Positions 45,783-54,911 of a DNA stretch of 64,000 nt are shown here, one piece after another. The stretch covers positions 434,001 through 498,000 of the forward strand of contig NZ_FQZI01000001.1 in assembly GCF_900142035.1 (NCBI RefSeq), written 5' to 3'. Every line of letters starts with the position of its first letter. The first letter of the stretch is position 1. This DNA comes from Flavobacterium terrae. Its GTDB lineage: Bacteria; Bacteroidota; Bacteroidia; Flavobacteriales; Flavobacteriaceae. The position numbers were made by a program, and so were the translations under genes. The notes below the pieces were generated by a model. The model worked only from the letters and a program-made list of their open reading frames with translations, was not told the DNA's origin and made no database searches.

Positions 45783-47231
45783 ATGTCAAAATATACCGAA
45801 GACGATTTAAAGGTCGAACTCGAAAATAAAGAGTACGAATACGGATTTTTTACCGATATAGAATCTGAAACGTTTCCTATTGGTTTAAATGAAGATATTG
45901 TTCGTGCCATATCAAAAAAGAAAGAAGAGCCTCAATGGATGACAGATTGGCGTATCGAAGCTTTTCGTGCTTGGACTGAAATGGAAGAGCCAGAATGGGC
46001 AAACGTTAACTATGAAAAACCTGATTTTCAGGCGATTTCTTATTATTCTGCACCCAAAAAGAAAGATAAATATGAAAGCCTAGATGAGGTGGATCCAGAA
46101 TTATTGGAAACTTTCAAAAAGTTAGGTATTTCATTAGATGAGCAAAAGAAATTAGCTGGTGTAGCAATGGATATCGTTGTTGATTCAGTTTCTGTGGCTA
46201 CGACTTTCAAAAAAACTTTAGCAGAAAAAGGAATTATTTTCTGCTCTATTTCTGAAGCTATTCGTGAATATCCAGAATTGGTTCAAAAATATATCGGAAC
46301 TGTAGTTCCTCAAAAAGATAATTTCTATGCAGCTTTGAATTCTGCCGTTTTCTCTGACGGAAGTTTTTGTTACATTCCAAAAGGCGTAAAATGTCCAATG
46401 GAATTATCTACCTATTTCCGTATTAATCAAGGAGGAACGGGTCAGTTTGAAAGAACTTTAGTGATTGCTGATGAAGGTAGTTATGTGTCTTACCTTGAAG
46501 GTTGTACAGCGCCAAGCCGTGATGAAAATCAATTACACGCAGCGGTTGTTGAATTAATTGCTCTTGATGATGCAGAAATTAAATACTCGACAGTACAAAA
46601 CTGGTATCCTGGGAATAAAGAAGGTAAAGGAGGAGTTTTCAACTTTGTGACTAAACGTGGTTTATGTGAGAAAAATGCAAAAATCTCTTGGACACAAGTA
46701 GAAACAGGTTCTGCAGTTACTTGGAAATATCCTTCTTGTGTGTTAAAAGGAGATAATTCAATTGGTGAGTTTTATTCAATTGCGGTAACCAACAATTTTC
46801 AACAAGCCGATACGGGTACAAAAATGATTCATTTAGGTAAAAACACTAAATCGACTATCATTTCAAAAGGTATTTCGGCAGGAAAATCTCAAAATAGTTA
46901 TAGAGGGTTGGTGCAAATTAGTTCTCGTGCTGACAATGCTAGAAACTTCTCTCAATGTGACTCATTGTTAATGGGGAACAATTGCGGAGCACATACTTTC
47001 CCGTATATCGAATCTAAAAATACTTCTGCCAAAATTGAGCACGAAGCGACTACTTCCAAAATTGGTGAAGATCAAGTTTTTTATTGCAATCAACGAGGAA
47101 TTCCTACTGAAAAAGCCATTGCATTAATTGTAAATGGATTCAGTAAAGAAGTGTTAAACAAGTTGCCAATGGAGTTTGCGGTTGAAGCTCAAAAACTATT
47201 GGAAATTTCCCTGGAAGGTTCGGTTGGATAA
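45783..47231 (+). CDS. sufB: SUF Fe-S scaffold protein SufB
   Basis: This 482-residue protein has the SufB core: [87 protein letters not shown] and the C-terminal [10 protein letters not shown] segment followed by [17 protein letters not shown]. It assembles clusters with SufC and SufD. Length is normal for Bacteroidota SufB. It precedes sufC by 31 bases. Confidence 0.97.
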   Translation: MSKYTEDDLKVELENKEYEYGFFTDIESETFPIGLNEDIVRAISKKKEEPQWMTDWRIEAFRAWTEMEEPEWANVNYEKPDFQAISYYSAPKKKDKYESLDEVDPELLETFKKLGISLDEQKKLAGVAMDIVVDSVSVATTFKKTLAEKGIIFCSISEAIREYPELVQKYIGTVVPQKDNFYAALNSAVFSDGSFCYIPKGVKCPMELSTYFRINQGGTGQFERTLVIADEGSYVSYLEGCTAPSRDENQLHAAVVELIALDDAEIKYSTVQNWYPGNKEGKGGVFNFVTKRGLCEKNAKISWTQVETGSAVTWKYPSCVLKGDNSIGEFYSIAVTNNFQQADTGTKMIHLGKNTKSTIISKGISAGKSQNSYRGLVQISSRADNARNFSQCDSLLMGNNCGAHTFPYIESKNTSAKIEHEATTSKIGEDQVFYCNQRGIPTEKAIALIVNGFSKEVLNKLPMEFAVEAQKLLEISLEGSVG

Positions 47232-47262
47232 TCATTACAAAAATTAAAAATAATACTATAGT

Positions 47263-48015
47263 ATGTTAAATATAAAGAATTTACACGCTTCGGTAGAAGA
47301 TAAAGAAATATTAAAAGGAATCAACCTTGAAATTAAGGCTGGAGAAGTTCATGCCATTATGGGACCTAATGGTGCTGGTAAATCAACACTTTCGTCTATC
47401 ATTGCTGGAAATGAAAATTATGAAGTGTCTGAAGGGGAAATCTTTTTAGATGGAGAAGAAATTTCAGAATTTGCTCCAGAGGAAAGAGCCCATAAAGGGA
47501 TATTTCTTTCGTTTCAATATCCTGTAGAAATTCCAGGTGTTTCGGTGACCAACTTCATCAAAACAGCTATCAATGAAAGTCGTAAAGCCAACGGTCAAGA
47601 AGAAATGCCGGCTAACGAAATGTTGAAGAAAATCCGTGAGAAATCAGAATTGTTAGAAATGGATAGAAAGTTTCTTTCTCGTTCATTAAATGAAGGTTTC
47701 TCAGGAGGTGAGAAAAAGCGTAATGAAATCTTCCAAATGGCTATGTTAGAGCCAAAAATCGCAATTCTTGACGAAACAGATTCTGGTTTAGATATCGATG
47801 CCTTACGTATTGTAGCGAATGGTGTGAATAAATTAAAAAATGAAAACAATGCGGTGTTAGTCATTACACACTACCAACGTTTGTTAGATTATATTGTTCC
47901 CGATTTCGTTCACGTATTAATGGACGGAAAAATTGTAAAATCAGGAGACGCTTCATTGGCTTTAGAGTTAGAAGAAAAAGGATACGATTGGATTAAACAA
48001 GAACAAGAGGCTTAA
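47263..48015 (+). CDS. sufC: SUF system ATPase SufC
   Basis: This 250-residue ABC ATPase energises the SufBCD complex. Walker A is [12 protein letters not shown] near residue 34, the Q-loop is in [13 protein letters not shown], the signature [14 protein letters not shown] near 144, Walker B with [12 protein letters not shown], and H-loop VITHYQRLL. It lies directly before sufD, with 1 base between the genes. Confidence 0.97.
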   Translation: MLNIKNLHASVEDKEILKGINLEIKAGEVHAIMGPNGAGKSTLSSIIAGNENYEVSEGEIFLDGEEISEFAPEERAHKGIFLSFQYPVEIPGVSVTNFIKTAINESRKANGQEEMPANEMLKKIREKSELLEMDRKFLSRSLNEGFSGGEKKRNEIFQMAMLEPKIAILDETDSGLDIDALRIVANGVNKLKNENNAVLVITHYQRLLDYIVPDFVHVLMDGKIVKSGDASLALELEEKGYDWIKQEQEA

Positions 48016-48016
48016 A

Positions 48017-49333
48017 ATGGAGTTGAAAGAAAAATTAATCTCATCATTTATGGCTTTTGAAGAGAAAGTTGATGTAGCTACCGAGTTACATGACTTGAGA
48101 ACTTCGGCCTTAAAGAATTTTGAAACAAAAGGTTTTCCAACAAAAAAAGAGGAAGCTTGGAAATATACATCGCTTAATGCGATCTTAAAAAACGATTTCA
48201 GTATTTTTCCTAAAAAGGAGAGTGCGATTGAAATCAAAGATGTAAAAAAATACTTCATTAACGATGTAGACACCTATAAAGTGATCTTTATTGATGGTGT
48301 TTTTAGTACATTCTTATCATCAACTACACATGATGGATTAGATGTTTGTTTAATGTCTTCGGCATTGACAAAACCTAAATATAAAATGGTTATTGACAAC
48401 TACTTTAATCAAATTGCCAATAAAGAAGACAGTCTTACATCGTTAAACACTGCTTTTGCTTATGAAGGTGCTTATATCAATATCCCCAAAAGTAAAGTAG
48501 TAGAAAAACCTATCGAAATCATTTATTTCTCTACAGGTAACGAAGCAGCGTTGATGGTACAGCCACGTAATTTGGTTATCGTTGGCGAAAATGCTCATGT
48601 GCAAATTATTGAACGTCACCAAAGTTTGAATGAAAATCCTGTTCTTACTAATTCGGTTACTGAAATTTTTGCTCAAAAACGTGCTATAGTGGATTATTAC
48701 AAAATCCAAAATGATGTGCAAACAGCCAATTTGATTGACAATACATATATTGCTCAAAAACAAGAAAGCCGCGTAGCAGTACATACTTTTTCTTTTGGAG
48801 GAAATATTACAAGAAACAATCTAAATTTCTATCATCAAGGGGAAAGAATTGATTCTACATTAAAGGGTATTACAATTATAGGCGACAAACAACATGTTGA
48901 TCACTATACTTTAGTAAACCACGCTACACCAAATTGTGAGAGTCATCAAAATTACAAGACCATTTTAGACGGAAACTCAACAGGTGTTTTCAATGGAAAG
49001 ATTTTCGTTGAGAAAGAGGCACAAAAAACAGATGCTTTCCAGCAAAATAACAATATCTTATTGAGTGATAAAGCGACTATCAATGCTAAACCTCAATTAG
49101 AAATTTTTGCAGATGATGTAAAATGTTCTCACGGATGTACAATTGGTCAATTAGACGATAGTGCTATGTTTTACATGCAGCAAAGAGGTATTCCTAAAAA
49201 AGAAGCTAAAGCATTGTTGATGTATGCTTTTACTAGTGAAGTAACTTCAAGTATCAAAATACCTGAATTAAAAGCTAAAATTGCAAAAATCATAGCCACA
49301 AAATTGGGTGTGAATATGGGATTTGATTTATAA
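48017..49333 (+). CDS. sufD: SUF Fe-S assembly protein SufD
   Basis: This 438-residue protein is the SufB paralogue that completes the SufBCD complex. Family signs are RTSALKNFETKGFPTKKEEAWKYTSL at the N-terminus, HQNYKTILDGNSTGVFNGKIFVE, QKTDAFQQNNNILLSDKATI, PQLEIFADDVKCSHGCTIG and MQQRGIPKKEAKALL. The tail sequence and its terminator (49320-49367) recur at 50856-50903 downstream of the next gene pair. sufS is separated from it by two minus-strand genes. Confidence 0.96.
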   Translation: MELKEKLISSFMAFEEKVDVATELHDLRTSALKNFETKGFPTKKEEAWKYTSLNAILKNDFSIFPKKESAIEIKDVKKYFINDVDTYKVIFIDGVFSTFLSSTTHDGLDVCLMSSALTKPKYKMVIDNYFNQIANKEDSLTSLNTAFAYEGAYINIPKSKVVEKPIEIIYFSTGNEAALMVQPRNLVIVGENAHVQIIERHQSLNENPVLTNSVTEIFAQKRAIVDYYKIQNDVQTANLIDNTYIAQKQESRVAVHTFSFGGNITRNNLNFYHQGERIDSTLKGITIIGDKQHVDHYTLVNHATPNCESHQNYKTILDGNSTGVFNGKIFVEKEAQKTDAFQQNNNILLSDKATINAKPQLEIFADDVKCSHGCTIGQLDDSAMFYMQQRGIPKKEAKALLMYAFTSEVTSSIKIPELKAKIAKIIATKLGVNMGFDL

Positions 49334-49367
49334 CAAATAAAGCCACTCATTGAGTGGCTTTATTATT
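49320..49367 (+). repeat. Direct repeat, copy 1 (sufD tail and terminator)
   Basis: GATTTGATTTATAACAAA plus the GCCACTCATTGAGTGGC hairpin occurs here as the end of sufD and again at 50856-50903, 1536 bases apart. The copies differ by a few bases in the A/T stretches. Confidence 0.75.
49338..49360. terminator. Terminator after sufD
   Basis: AAAGCCACTC and GAGTGGCTTT form a stem (about 49338-49360) with T and A tracts, serving sufD and the convergent hydrolase gene. Confidence 0.8.
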
Positions 49368-49371
49368 TAAA

Positions 49372-50520
49372 CTATTTTGACTTTTGAATTATCATTCTTT
49401 TTGAAGAAACACTATTCTTGGTGTATATTTTTACTATATACTGACCAGATTGCAATGTAGAAACATCAACTTGATCTTTCTTTGAAGTTAAAAGAAGTTG
49501 CCCGTATTCGTTATAAAATTCAGCCTTTTCAAATGATTCCAACTCAGTTGTTTTAATGGTCACATTTGTAGTTGTAGGATTAGGAAAAAGAGTTATTTCT
49601 AATTGTTGTTTAGACAGAGAATTGTTTGTAATGTTTTGATCACAGCCATTTTGGTAATTTATCCCAACCGATGCCGTTAAATCATTATCGAATAATTGTT
49701 TCGCCTCTAGATCACCTTTTAATTTATAATCGAGCCAAGAGTTTAAAAATTTGAAAGTTGTTTGATGTTGTTGTTCTCTTGTAATTTGTATGTTATTAGA
49801 AGAGGTTCTTTCACCAAAATCACAAGCTGAATTTGGGTTTGCAAAATAACAATGAGCACCACCAGTAATGCTTATAAAGTATTTACAAGCTGACCCTAAA
49901 CTATTGTAAATGGGTAAATGATTTTCACTTGGAGGAGTCACACCATCACTAGTTCCCGAAAACACAAGTGCATCTTCAGTTACATTTGAAGCAGGTGTTA
50001 GTGTATTAAATCGTAATTTAGCAGGAGCAAATGTTACTAAAGTTTCTACCTCTGTTAATGAAGCCGCAACTGTTGCTGCTCCTCCACCCATTGAATGACC
50101 CAATAAAGCAGTTTTATTTGCTACCTTACCTTTTAATACTGAATTTGAATTTGTGTTTTCTGCTTGTATTGCCCCTACCATAAAAGCAAGATCTTTAGAA
50201 TAAGCATCATGATTTGCAAAAACACTCCCCTCTGAGTTTACAAAAACCACAATGTAACCCCTTGGAACTAGATTATTATAAAAATTTTGATATGCATCTG
50301 AACCCATTACAAAACCATGACCAAGAACAATGACTGGAAAAGTTACATTTGGTTGAGTAGTAACGGTACTAACAGGGTAATAGATTTTAGTAGCTACACT
50401 TCTGTTACTTCTTCTACTATCTTTGAATGTTTTAGTAGTTGTGGCAACACTATAATTTTGTGAAACTCCATCGAATCCAAAGATTAAAATGCTGAGCATT
50501 GTAAAAATAAATTTTTTCAT
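49372..50520 (-). CDS. Secreted alpha/beta hydrolase with a T9SS type A sorting domain
   Basis: This 382-residue protein has a signal peptide (TMLSILIFGFDGVSQ), then an alpha/beta hydrolase domain of the dienelactone hydrolase/chlorophyllase-cutinase type: VTFPVIVLGHGFVMGS and nucleophile elbow LGHSMGGGAATVAASL, with a likely Asp in VFSGTSDGVTPP and a His in ITGGAHCYF. A T9SS type A domain ends it (FPNPTTTNVTIKT, SGQYIVKIYTK..SKRMIIQKSK). It may hydrolyse esters at the surface. The gene is flanked by copies of the sufD tail, so it looks inserted into the suf locus. Confidence 0.9.
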   Translation of the reverse strand: MKKFIFTMLSILIFGFDGVSQNYSVATTTKTFKDSRRSNRSVATKIYYPVSTVTTQPNVTFPVIVLGHGFVMGSDAYQNFYNNLVPRGYIVVFVNSEGSVFANHDAYSKDLAFMVGAIQAENTNSNSVLKGKVANKTALLGHSMGGGAATVAASLTEVETLVTFAPAKLRFNTLTPASNVTEDALVFSGTSDGVTPPSENHLPIYNSLGSACKYFISITGGAHCYFANPNSACDFGERTSSNNIQITREQQHQTTFKFLNSWLDYKLKGDLEAKQLFDNDLTASVGINYQNGCDQNITNNSLSKQQLEITLFPNPTTTNVTIKTTELESFEKAEFYNEYGQLLLTSKKDQVDVSTLQSGQYIVKIYTKNSVSSKRMIIQKSK

Positions 50521-50898
50521 AATTTGTTTGTTTTTAAATGATTAGGTGCTAAAATTAAAAACTTTTACTATGCAAGCATAATATTTTATAAGATTTTTTA
50601 AACTTTTTCTTACAAAATAAACAATTACTAAAAAAAGTACAGTAGAGTTAAAAATTAATATTATAAACTAATTTTTTTAACAAAAATTGAAATTTAGTTT
50701 CACAAATTCATTGCGGTCACATCTCAAAGTGCTGTCGTAAAGAATAACATCACCATATAGAAACTAAGTCATAAGAGATCTTTTCTAAAGGATCTAGCAT
50801 TTATATTGTTAATTGAAATTGTCACAATCAAGGTAATAAATTGTGTACATTAGGAGATTTGATTTATAACAAAAAAGCCACTCATTGAGTGGCTTTTT
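50521..50898 (-). other. Gene-less interval with a possible dead gene fragment and the second sufD-tail repeat
   Basis: The interval is A/T-rich. It holds a possible frameshifted fragment (50677-50800), the second copy of the sufD tail with its terminator (50856-50903) and the promoter region of the T9SS hydrolase gene. No intact gene is seen. Confidence 0.55.
50677..50800 (-). pseudogene. Possible frameshifted C-terminal gene remnant
   Basis: On the minus strand a frame MLDPLEKISYDLVS from ATG at 50800 runs into a stop, but a one-base shift continues as LYGDVILYDSTLRCDRNEFV then KLNFNFC and stop at 50677. Together they read like a protein end, with coding-like composition. Upstream of the ATG lies a stop in that frame. 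The fragment lies inside the segment bounded by the two sufD-tail repeats. Low confidence; it may be chance. Confidence 0.3.
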
Positions 50899-50903
50899 TT
50901 ATT
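50856..50903 (+). repeat. Direct repeat, copy 2 (sufD tail and terminator duplicate)
   Basis: This copy repeats GATTTGATTTATAAC and the GCCACTCATTGAGTGGC hairpin of 49320-49367. Here it has no sufD coding sequence before it. It also serves as the terminator of the serine hydrolase gene on the minus strand. Confidence 0.75.
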
Positions 50904-52239
50904 TCTTAACACTTGCTAGAATCTCTTTCAACAATTCATTCAAATCAATATGGTCATAACCTAAACGAACGACTACCATATCGTGTGAAGGAATAATGAA
51001 AACTCGTTGTCCTTGAAAACCATCAGCGTAGTAAATATCTTTTGGGCAATTAGGCATTGCACCTCCAGCATTCAACCAGAATTGTGCACCGTATTGATCA
51101 TTAGAAGTAGGAGTAGGAGTAGAAACATATTTTGTCCAATTGGTTTCAAATAATTGTTCTCCGTTCCAATTTCCGTTGTGTAAATAAAGCAATCCAAATT
51201 TTGCCCAATCACGAGCGTTTGCCCAAGCGTATGAGGAACCAATGTAATTTCCTTTTAAATCTGCCTCTACAAGCATCGAATGCATACCAATTTTGTCAAT
51301 TAAAGCACTGTACCAAAAATCTAAATATTCTTGGTGGGTTTTAAATTGTTTACGTAGAACTCCTGACAATAAATTTGTTGTTCCTGAAGAATAATTCCAA
51401 GTTGCATTTGGTTTCCCTATTAGGGGTTTGTTGATTTGAGATTTAGTCATGTCACTCTCTTGAAAAAGCATTTTGGTCACATCAGATATTTTTCCATAAT
51501 CTTCATCCCATTCTAATCCTGAATTCATTTGTAATAGGTTGTGAATAGTAATGTTTTTTCTTTCATCATTGGCCCATTCTGCAATTGGTGCTTGCTGATT
51601 TACATTCAGTTTGCCTTGTTTTTGTAAAATTCCAAATAAAGTTGAGGTAATACTTTTAGTCATAGACCAACCCAATAATCTGGAATCTTTAGAAAATCCG
51701 GGTGCATATTTTTCGGCTATAATTTGGTCTTTATAAACTACAACAATAGCACGAGTACATTTTTTACCTTCAGCATTTGGTTCAAAAGCCTTATTTAGAG
51801 CTTTGTTTAGTTTGTTAAAATCAACATTTGTAAAGCTAGGTTTTATTGGTTCTCCATCACCATAAGGGAAAGGTACAGACTTGTCTATTGTGAAATTTCT
51901 TTTTGGAACTAAGTAAGGTTCAGATTCATTGTAATCATCATTTACTAAAACGGCTCCTAAGCCCTCTCGATAAATCGCTTTTCTTGTTTTTAACCCATAA
52001 ACTGAAGCTTCAGCATATTTCCCTTTTTGATTGATTTCGTTATCGGCTAAATCGATGAGGTCAATATCATTATCCCCTTTTTCAATTACTTCAAGTGAAC
52101 GATTGTCTAAAAAATGGCCAGAAGCAACACTTTTTGAAGAAAAACCCGAAATCAAATCAAGTTTTGGATACGTATCAAATCCGAAATAAATAATAGCAGC
52201 TAAAAAAACAAGGCCTAAAAAACGAAAGATCTTTTTCAT
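50899..52239 (-). CDS. Serine hydrolase, beta-lactamase family, with N-terminal membrane anchor
   Basis: This 446-residue protein starts MKKIFRFLGLVFLAAIIYF, a membrane anchor or uncleaved signal. The catalytic SxxK is S192-M-T-K195 in WSMTKSITSTLFG, followed by YSSGTTNLLSGVLRK (YxS/G-type) and a C-terminal DGFQGQRVFIIPSHDMVVVRLG. The fold is that of class C beta-lactamase/esterase proteins (6-aminohexanoate-dimer hydrolase-like in layout). Substrate unknown. Met at 52239 is the natural start; the 8 codons before it are ignored. Divergent from sufS, with 126 bases between. Confidence 0.88.
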   Translation of the reverse strand: MKKIFRFLGLVFLAAIIYFGFDTYPKLDLISGFSSKSVASGHFLDNRSLEVIEKGDNDIDLIDLADNEINQKGKYAEASVYGLKTRKAIYREGLGAVLVNDDYNESEPYLVPKRNFTIDKSVPFPYGDGEPIKPSFTNVDFNKLNKALNKAFEPNAEGKKCTRAIVVVYKDQIIAEKYAPGFSKDSRLLGWSMTKSITSTLFGILQKQGKLNVNQQAPIAEWANDERKNITIHNLLQMNSGLEWDEDYGKISDVTKMLFQESDMTKSQINKPLIGKPNATWNYSSGTTNLLSGVLRKQFKTHQEYLDFWYSALIDKIGMHSMLVEADLKGNYIGSSYAWANARDWAKFGLLYLHNGNWNGEQLFETNWTKYVSTPTPTSNDQYGAQFWLNAGGAMPNCPKDIYYADGFQGQRVFIIPSHDMVVVRLGYDHIDLNELLKEILASVKK

Positions 52240-52365
52240 AGTGAAGAAATTAGATAGATGCAATTTAGGAAATAGCTATGAATGCATAAAAAAGATTTAT
52301 TAAATAATTCTTCTATTCGTGGTCAAATAACTACTTTTGTATTTAGAAAAAATCTAAATAATAAA

Positions 52366-53580
52366 ATGTTAGATATCCAAAAAATAAGAGCAGATTTTCC
52401 CATTTTAGAGCAAAAAGTAAACGGAAAACCTTTAATATATTTTGATAACGGAGCCACTTCACAAAAACCTAGAGTGGTTATAGATGCGATAACAAAATAC
52501 TACGAAGAAATTAATGCCAATATTCACAGAGGTGTACATACTTTAAGCCAGTTGGCAACCGATGCTTATGAAGCATCTCGTGAAAAAGTTAGAAATCATA
52601 TTAATGCTAAAGAAGTATATGAAGTAATTTTTACTTCGGGCACTACACAAGGAATTAATTTAGTTGCAAGCGGAATGGCTTCTTTGGTTAAAGAAGGTGA
52701 TGAGATAATGGTTTCGGCTGTAGAACACCATAGTAATATTGTGCCTTGGCAGTTTTTGTGTGAAAAAACAGGAGCAAAGTTGGTTGTTATTCCAATGAAA
52801 GAAAATGGAGAATTAATCATGTCTGAGTATGACAAATTACTTTCTACCAAAACCAAAATTGTAGCTGTAAATCATATTTCAAATGCATTAGGAACTATAA
52901 ATCCTATTGAATATATTATCAAGAAAGCACATGAAGTTGGAGCAGCCGTTTTAGTTGATGGGGCTCAAGCAACTCCTCATTTAAAGCCTGATGTTCAGGA
53001 CTTGGGTTGTGATTTTTATGTGTTCTCGGGTCATAAAATTTGTGGACCAACCGGTGTTGGGATTTTATATGGTAAAGAAGAATGGTTGAATATGTTGCCT
53101 CCTTATATGGGTGGTGGTGAAATGATCAAGGAAGTGACTTTTGAAAAAACAACCTATGCCGATTTACCTCATAAATTTGAAGCTGGAACGCCTAACATTG
53201 CTGATGGAATTGTTCTTGGTACTGCCATTGATTATTTAAATGAAGTTGGATTCGAAAACATTCAAAAGCAGGAAAAAGAATTGTTATCTTATGCTACAGA
53301 AAAGTTATTGGAAATTGAAGGATTAAAAATCTTTGGAACTTCCGAAAATAAGACGTCAGTAGTGTCATTTAATATTGAAGGAATTCACCCGTATGATATT
53401 GGAACAATAATTGATAAGTTAGGTATAGCAGTTCGCACTGGACATCATTGTGCTCAACCTATAATGAATTATTTTAATATTCCTGGTACCATAAGAGCAA
53501 GTTTTTCGTTTTATAATACAAAAGAAGAAATTGATACCTTTGTGGAAGCTGTTAAAAAAGCTAAAATGATGTTGTCATAA
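52366..53580 (+). CDS. sufS: Cysteine desulfurase SufS
   Basis: This 404-residue PLP enzyme starts MLDIQKIRADFPILEQ and supplies sulfur for Fe-S assembly. It shows YFDNGATSQKPRVVIDAI, the NIHRGVHTLS motif, TSGTTQGINLVA, VEHHSNIVPWQ, the PLP Lys in FSGHKICGPTGVGILYG, GGGEMIKEVT, and the active-site Cys in RTGHHCAQPIMN. The open frame extends 28 codons upstream, but the Met at 52366 gives the family start. The spacing puts a lipoprotein, sufE and sufT-like downstream as one operon. Confidence 0.96.
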   Translation: MLDIQKIRADFPILEQKVNGKPLIYFDNGATSQKPRVVIDAITKYYEEINANIHRGVHTLSQLATDAYEASREKVRNHINAKEVYEVIFTSGTTQGINLVASGMASLVKEGDEIMVSAVEHHSNIVPWQFLCEKTGAKLVVIPMKENGELIMSEYDKLLSTKTKIVAVNHISNALGTINPIEYIIKKAHEVGAAVLVDGAQATPHLKPDVQDLGCDFYVFSGHKICGPTGVGILYGKEEWLNMLPPYMGGGEMIKEVTFEKTTYADLPHKFEAGTPNIADGIVLGTAIDYLNEVGFENIQKQEKELLSYATEKLLEIEGLKIFGTSENKTSVVSFNIEGIHPYDIGTIIDKLGIAVRTGHHCAQPIMNYFNIPGTIRASFSFYNTKEEIDTFVEAVKKAKMMLS

Positions 53581-53595
53581 CTAAAACTAAAGACC

Positions 53596-54156
53596 ATGAG
53601 AAAATTAGCGTTTATAGGAGCTTTGATGTTTGTTTTGCTTTCTTGCAAATGTAAGAAAGAGGTAGTAGCAACTGAGTTGAAAGAAGAAAATAGTAAAGAA
53701 AAAGTTGAAACGCAAGAGCCTAAACACACCATGTCGTTACCTAAAAACTCTTTAGCAACAAGAACTAAGGTTGATGAAAATAAAAATCAAGAAAAAGGGA
53801 TGTCTGTTGAGTATGAAGCAATGTCAAGAGGATATTTTTTGAAAATTGTATATAGGGGTAATTCCATAAGTGTCGGGAAAGATAGAAATGATTTATCACA
53901 AAATAAGACAATAAAATTATCAAGTCAAGAAGAAAATGAACTAAATCAAATGTTGGCAAAGTTTGATCCAAAAACACTTCCAAATCTGAAATGGCCTACT
54001 GAGAAGAGATATTATGATGGGGCTGCACATGCAAATTTAGTTATAATAAAAGATGGAGAAACTTATACAGGAGCAGGATTTGATCATGGTTTTCCTCCAA
54101 AAGAGATTGAACAATTTGTTAAAAAATTAGTAGAATTATCAGAGAGAGAGAAGTAA
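53596..54156 (+). CDS. Lipoprotein of unknown function inside the sufS-sufE operon
   Basis: This 186-residue protein has a lipobox (GALMFVLLSCKCKKE; the Cys near residue 17), then a Glu/Lys linker, and a domain with SVEYEAMSRGYFLKIVYRGN, ISVGKDRNDLSQNKTIKLSS and YDGAAHANLVIIKDGETYTG. The adjacent CxC in the lipobox region is unusual. It sits 15 bases after sufS and 2 bases before sufE. I do not recognise the family. Confidence 0.8.
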   Translation: MRKLAFIGALMFVLLSCKCKKEVVATELKEENSKEKVETQEPKHTMSLPKNSLATRTKVDENKNQEKGMSVEYEAMSRGYFLKIVYRGNSISVGKDRNDLSQNKTIKLSSQEENELNQMLAKFDPKTLPNLKWPTEKRYYDGAAHANLVIIKDGETYTGAGFDHGFPPKEIEQFVKKLVELSEREK

Positions 54157-54158
54157 AA

Positions 54159-54578
54159 ATGACAATTCAAGAAATTCAAGAAGAGATCGTCGATGAGTTT
54201 TCAATGTTCGATGATTGGATGCAACGATACGAGTATATCATCGAATTAGGGAAATCACTCCCTTTAATTGATGAACAATACAAAACGGAAGATAATATAA
54301 TCAAAGGATGTCAGTCTAAGGTTTGGGTTCACGCAGAACAAAACGATGATAAAGTTGTTTTTACAGCTGATAGTGATGCTATTTTGACTAAAGGTATTAT
54401 TGCGATTTTGATTAGAACATTTTCAAATCAAACACCAAAACAAATTTTAGATGCTGATACTAATTTTATAGATGAAATTGGTCTAAAAGAGCATTTATCA
54501 CCAACTCGTGCAAACGGTTTGGTATCAATGATTAAACAAATAAAAATGTATGCATTAGCTTTTCAGGCTAAAAATTAA
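54159..54578 (+). CDS. sufE: Cysteine desulfuration protein SufE
   Basis: This 139-residue protein accepts persulfide sulfur from SufS and passes it to SufBCD. The catalytic Cys is in NIIKGCQSKVWVHA (Cys near residue 50). The N-terminal EIVDEFSMFDDWMQRYEYIIELGKSLP and C-terminal LSPTRANGLVSMIKQIK are typical. It is followed after 3 bases by the SufT-like gene. Confidence 0.95.
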   Translation: MTIQEIQEEIVDEFSMFDDWMQRYEYIIELGKSLPLIDEQYKTEDNIIKGCQSKVWVHAEQNDDKVVFTADSDAILTKGIIAILIRTFSNQTPKQILDADTNFIDEIGLKEHLSPTRANGLVSMIKQIKMYALAFQAKN

Positions 54579-54581
54579 GAA

Positions 54582-54905
54582 ATGGAAGAATTTAACGATA
54601 CAATAAATTTAGGGGAAGAGGTAGTAAAAATTTTAAAAACGATTTATGATCCAGAAATCCCTGTAGACATTTATGAGTTAGGATTAATTTATGATGTTTA
54701 TGTAAACGAAGATATGGATGTGAAAATCCTAATGACTTTAACATCTCCTAATTGCCCAGTTGCCGAAACATTACCTAATGAAGTAAAGGAAAAAATTGAA
54801 AAGATAGGTGATGTGAAAACTTGTGAAGTAGAAATTACTTTTGATCCACCTTGGAGCAAAGATTTAATGAGTGAAGAAGCTAAATTAGAATTGGGAATGC
54901 TTTAA
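54582..54905 (+). CDS. SUF-system DUF59/MIP18-family Fe-S assembly protein (SufT-like)
   Basis: This 107-residue protein has the MIP18/DUF59 pattern: TIYDPEIPVDIYELGLIYDV at the N-terminus and MTLTSPNCPVAETLPNEV with the conserved Cys, then VEITFDPPWSKDLMSEEAKLELG. Such proteins assist Fe-S cluster maturation (SufT/PaaD-like). It is the last recognisable suf gene of the operon, 3 bases after sufE. Confidence 0.92.
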   Translation: MEEFNDTINLGEEVVKILKTIYDPEIPVDIYELGLIYDVYVNEDMDVKILMTLTSPNCPVAETLPNEVKEKIEKIGDVKTCEVEITFDPPWSKDLMSEEAKLELGML

Positions 54906-54911
54906 TTTTTA

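Noticed and set aside
49372..50520. Insertion sequence between the suf gene groups
   Set aside because: The flanking repeats are the sufD tail and terminator, not terminal inverted repeats, and no transposase is encoded.
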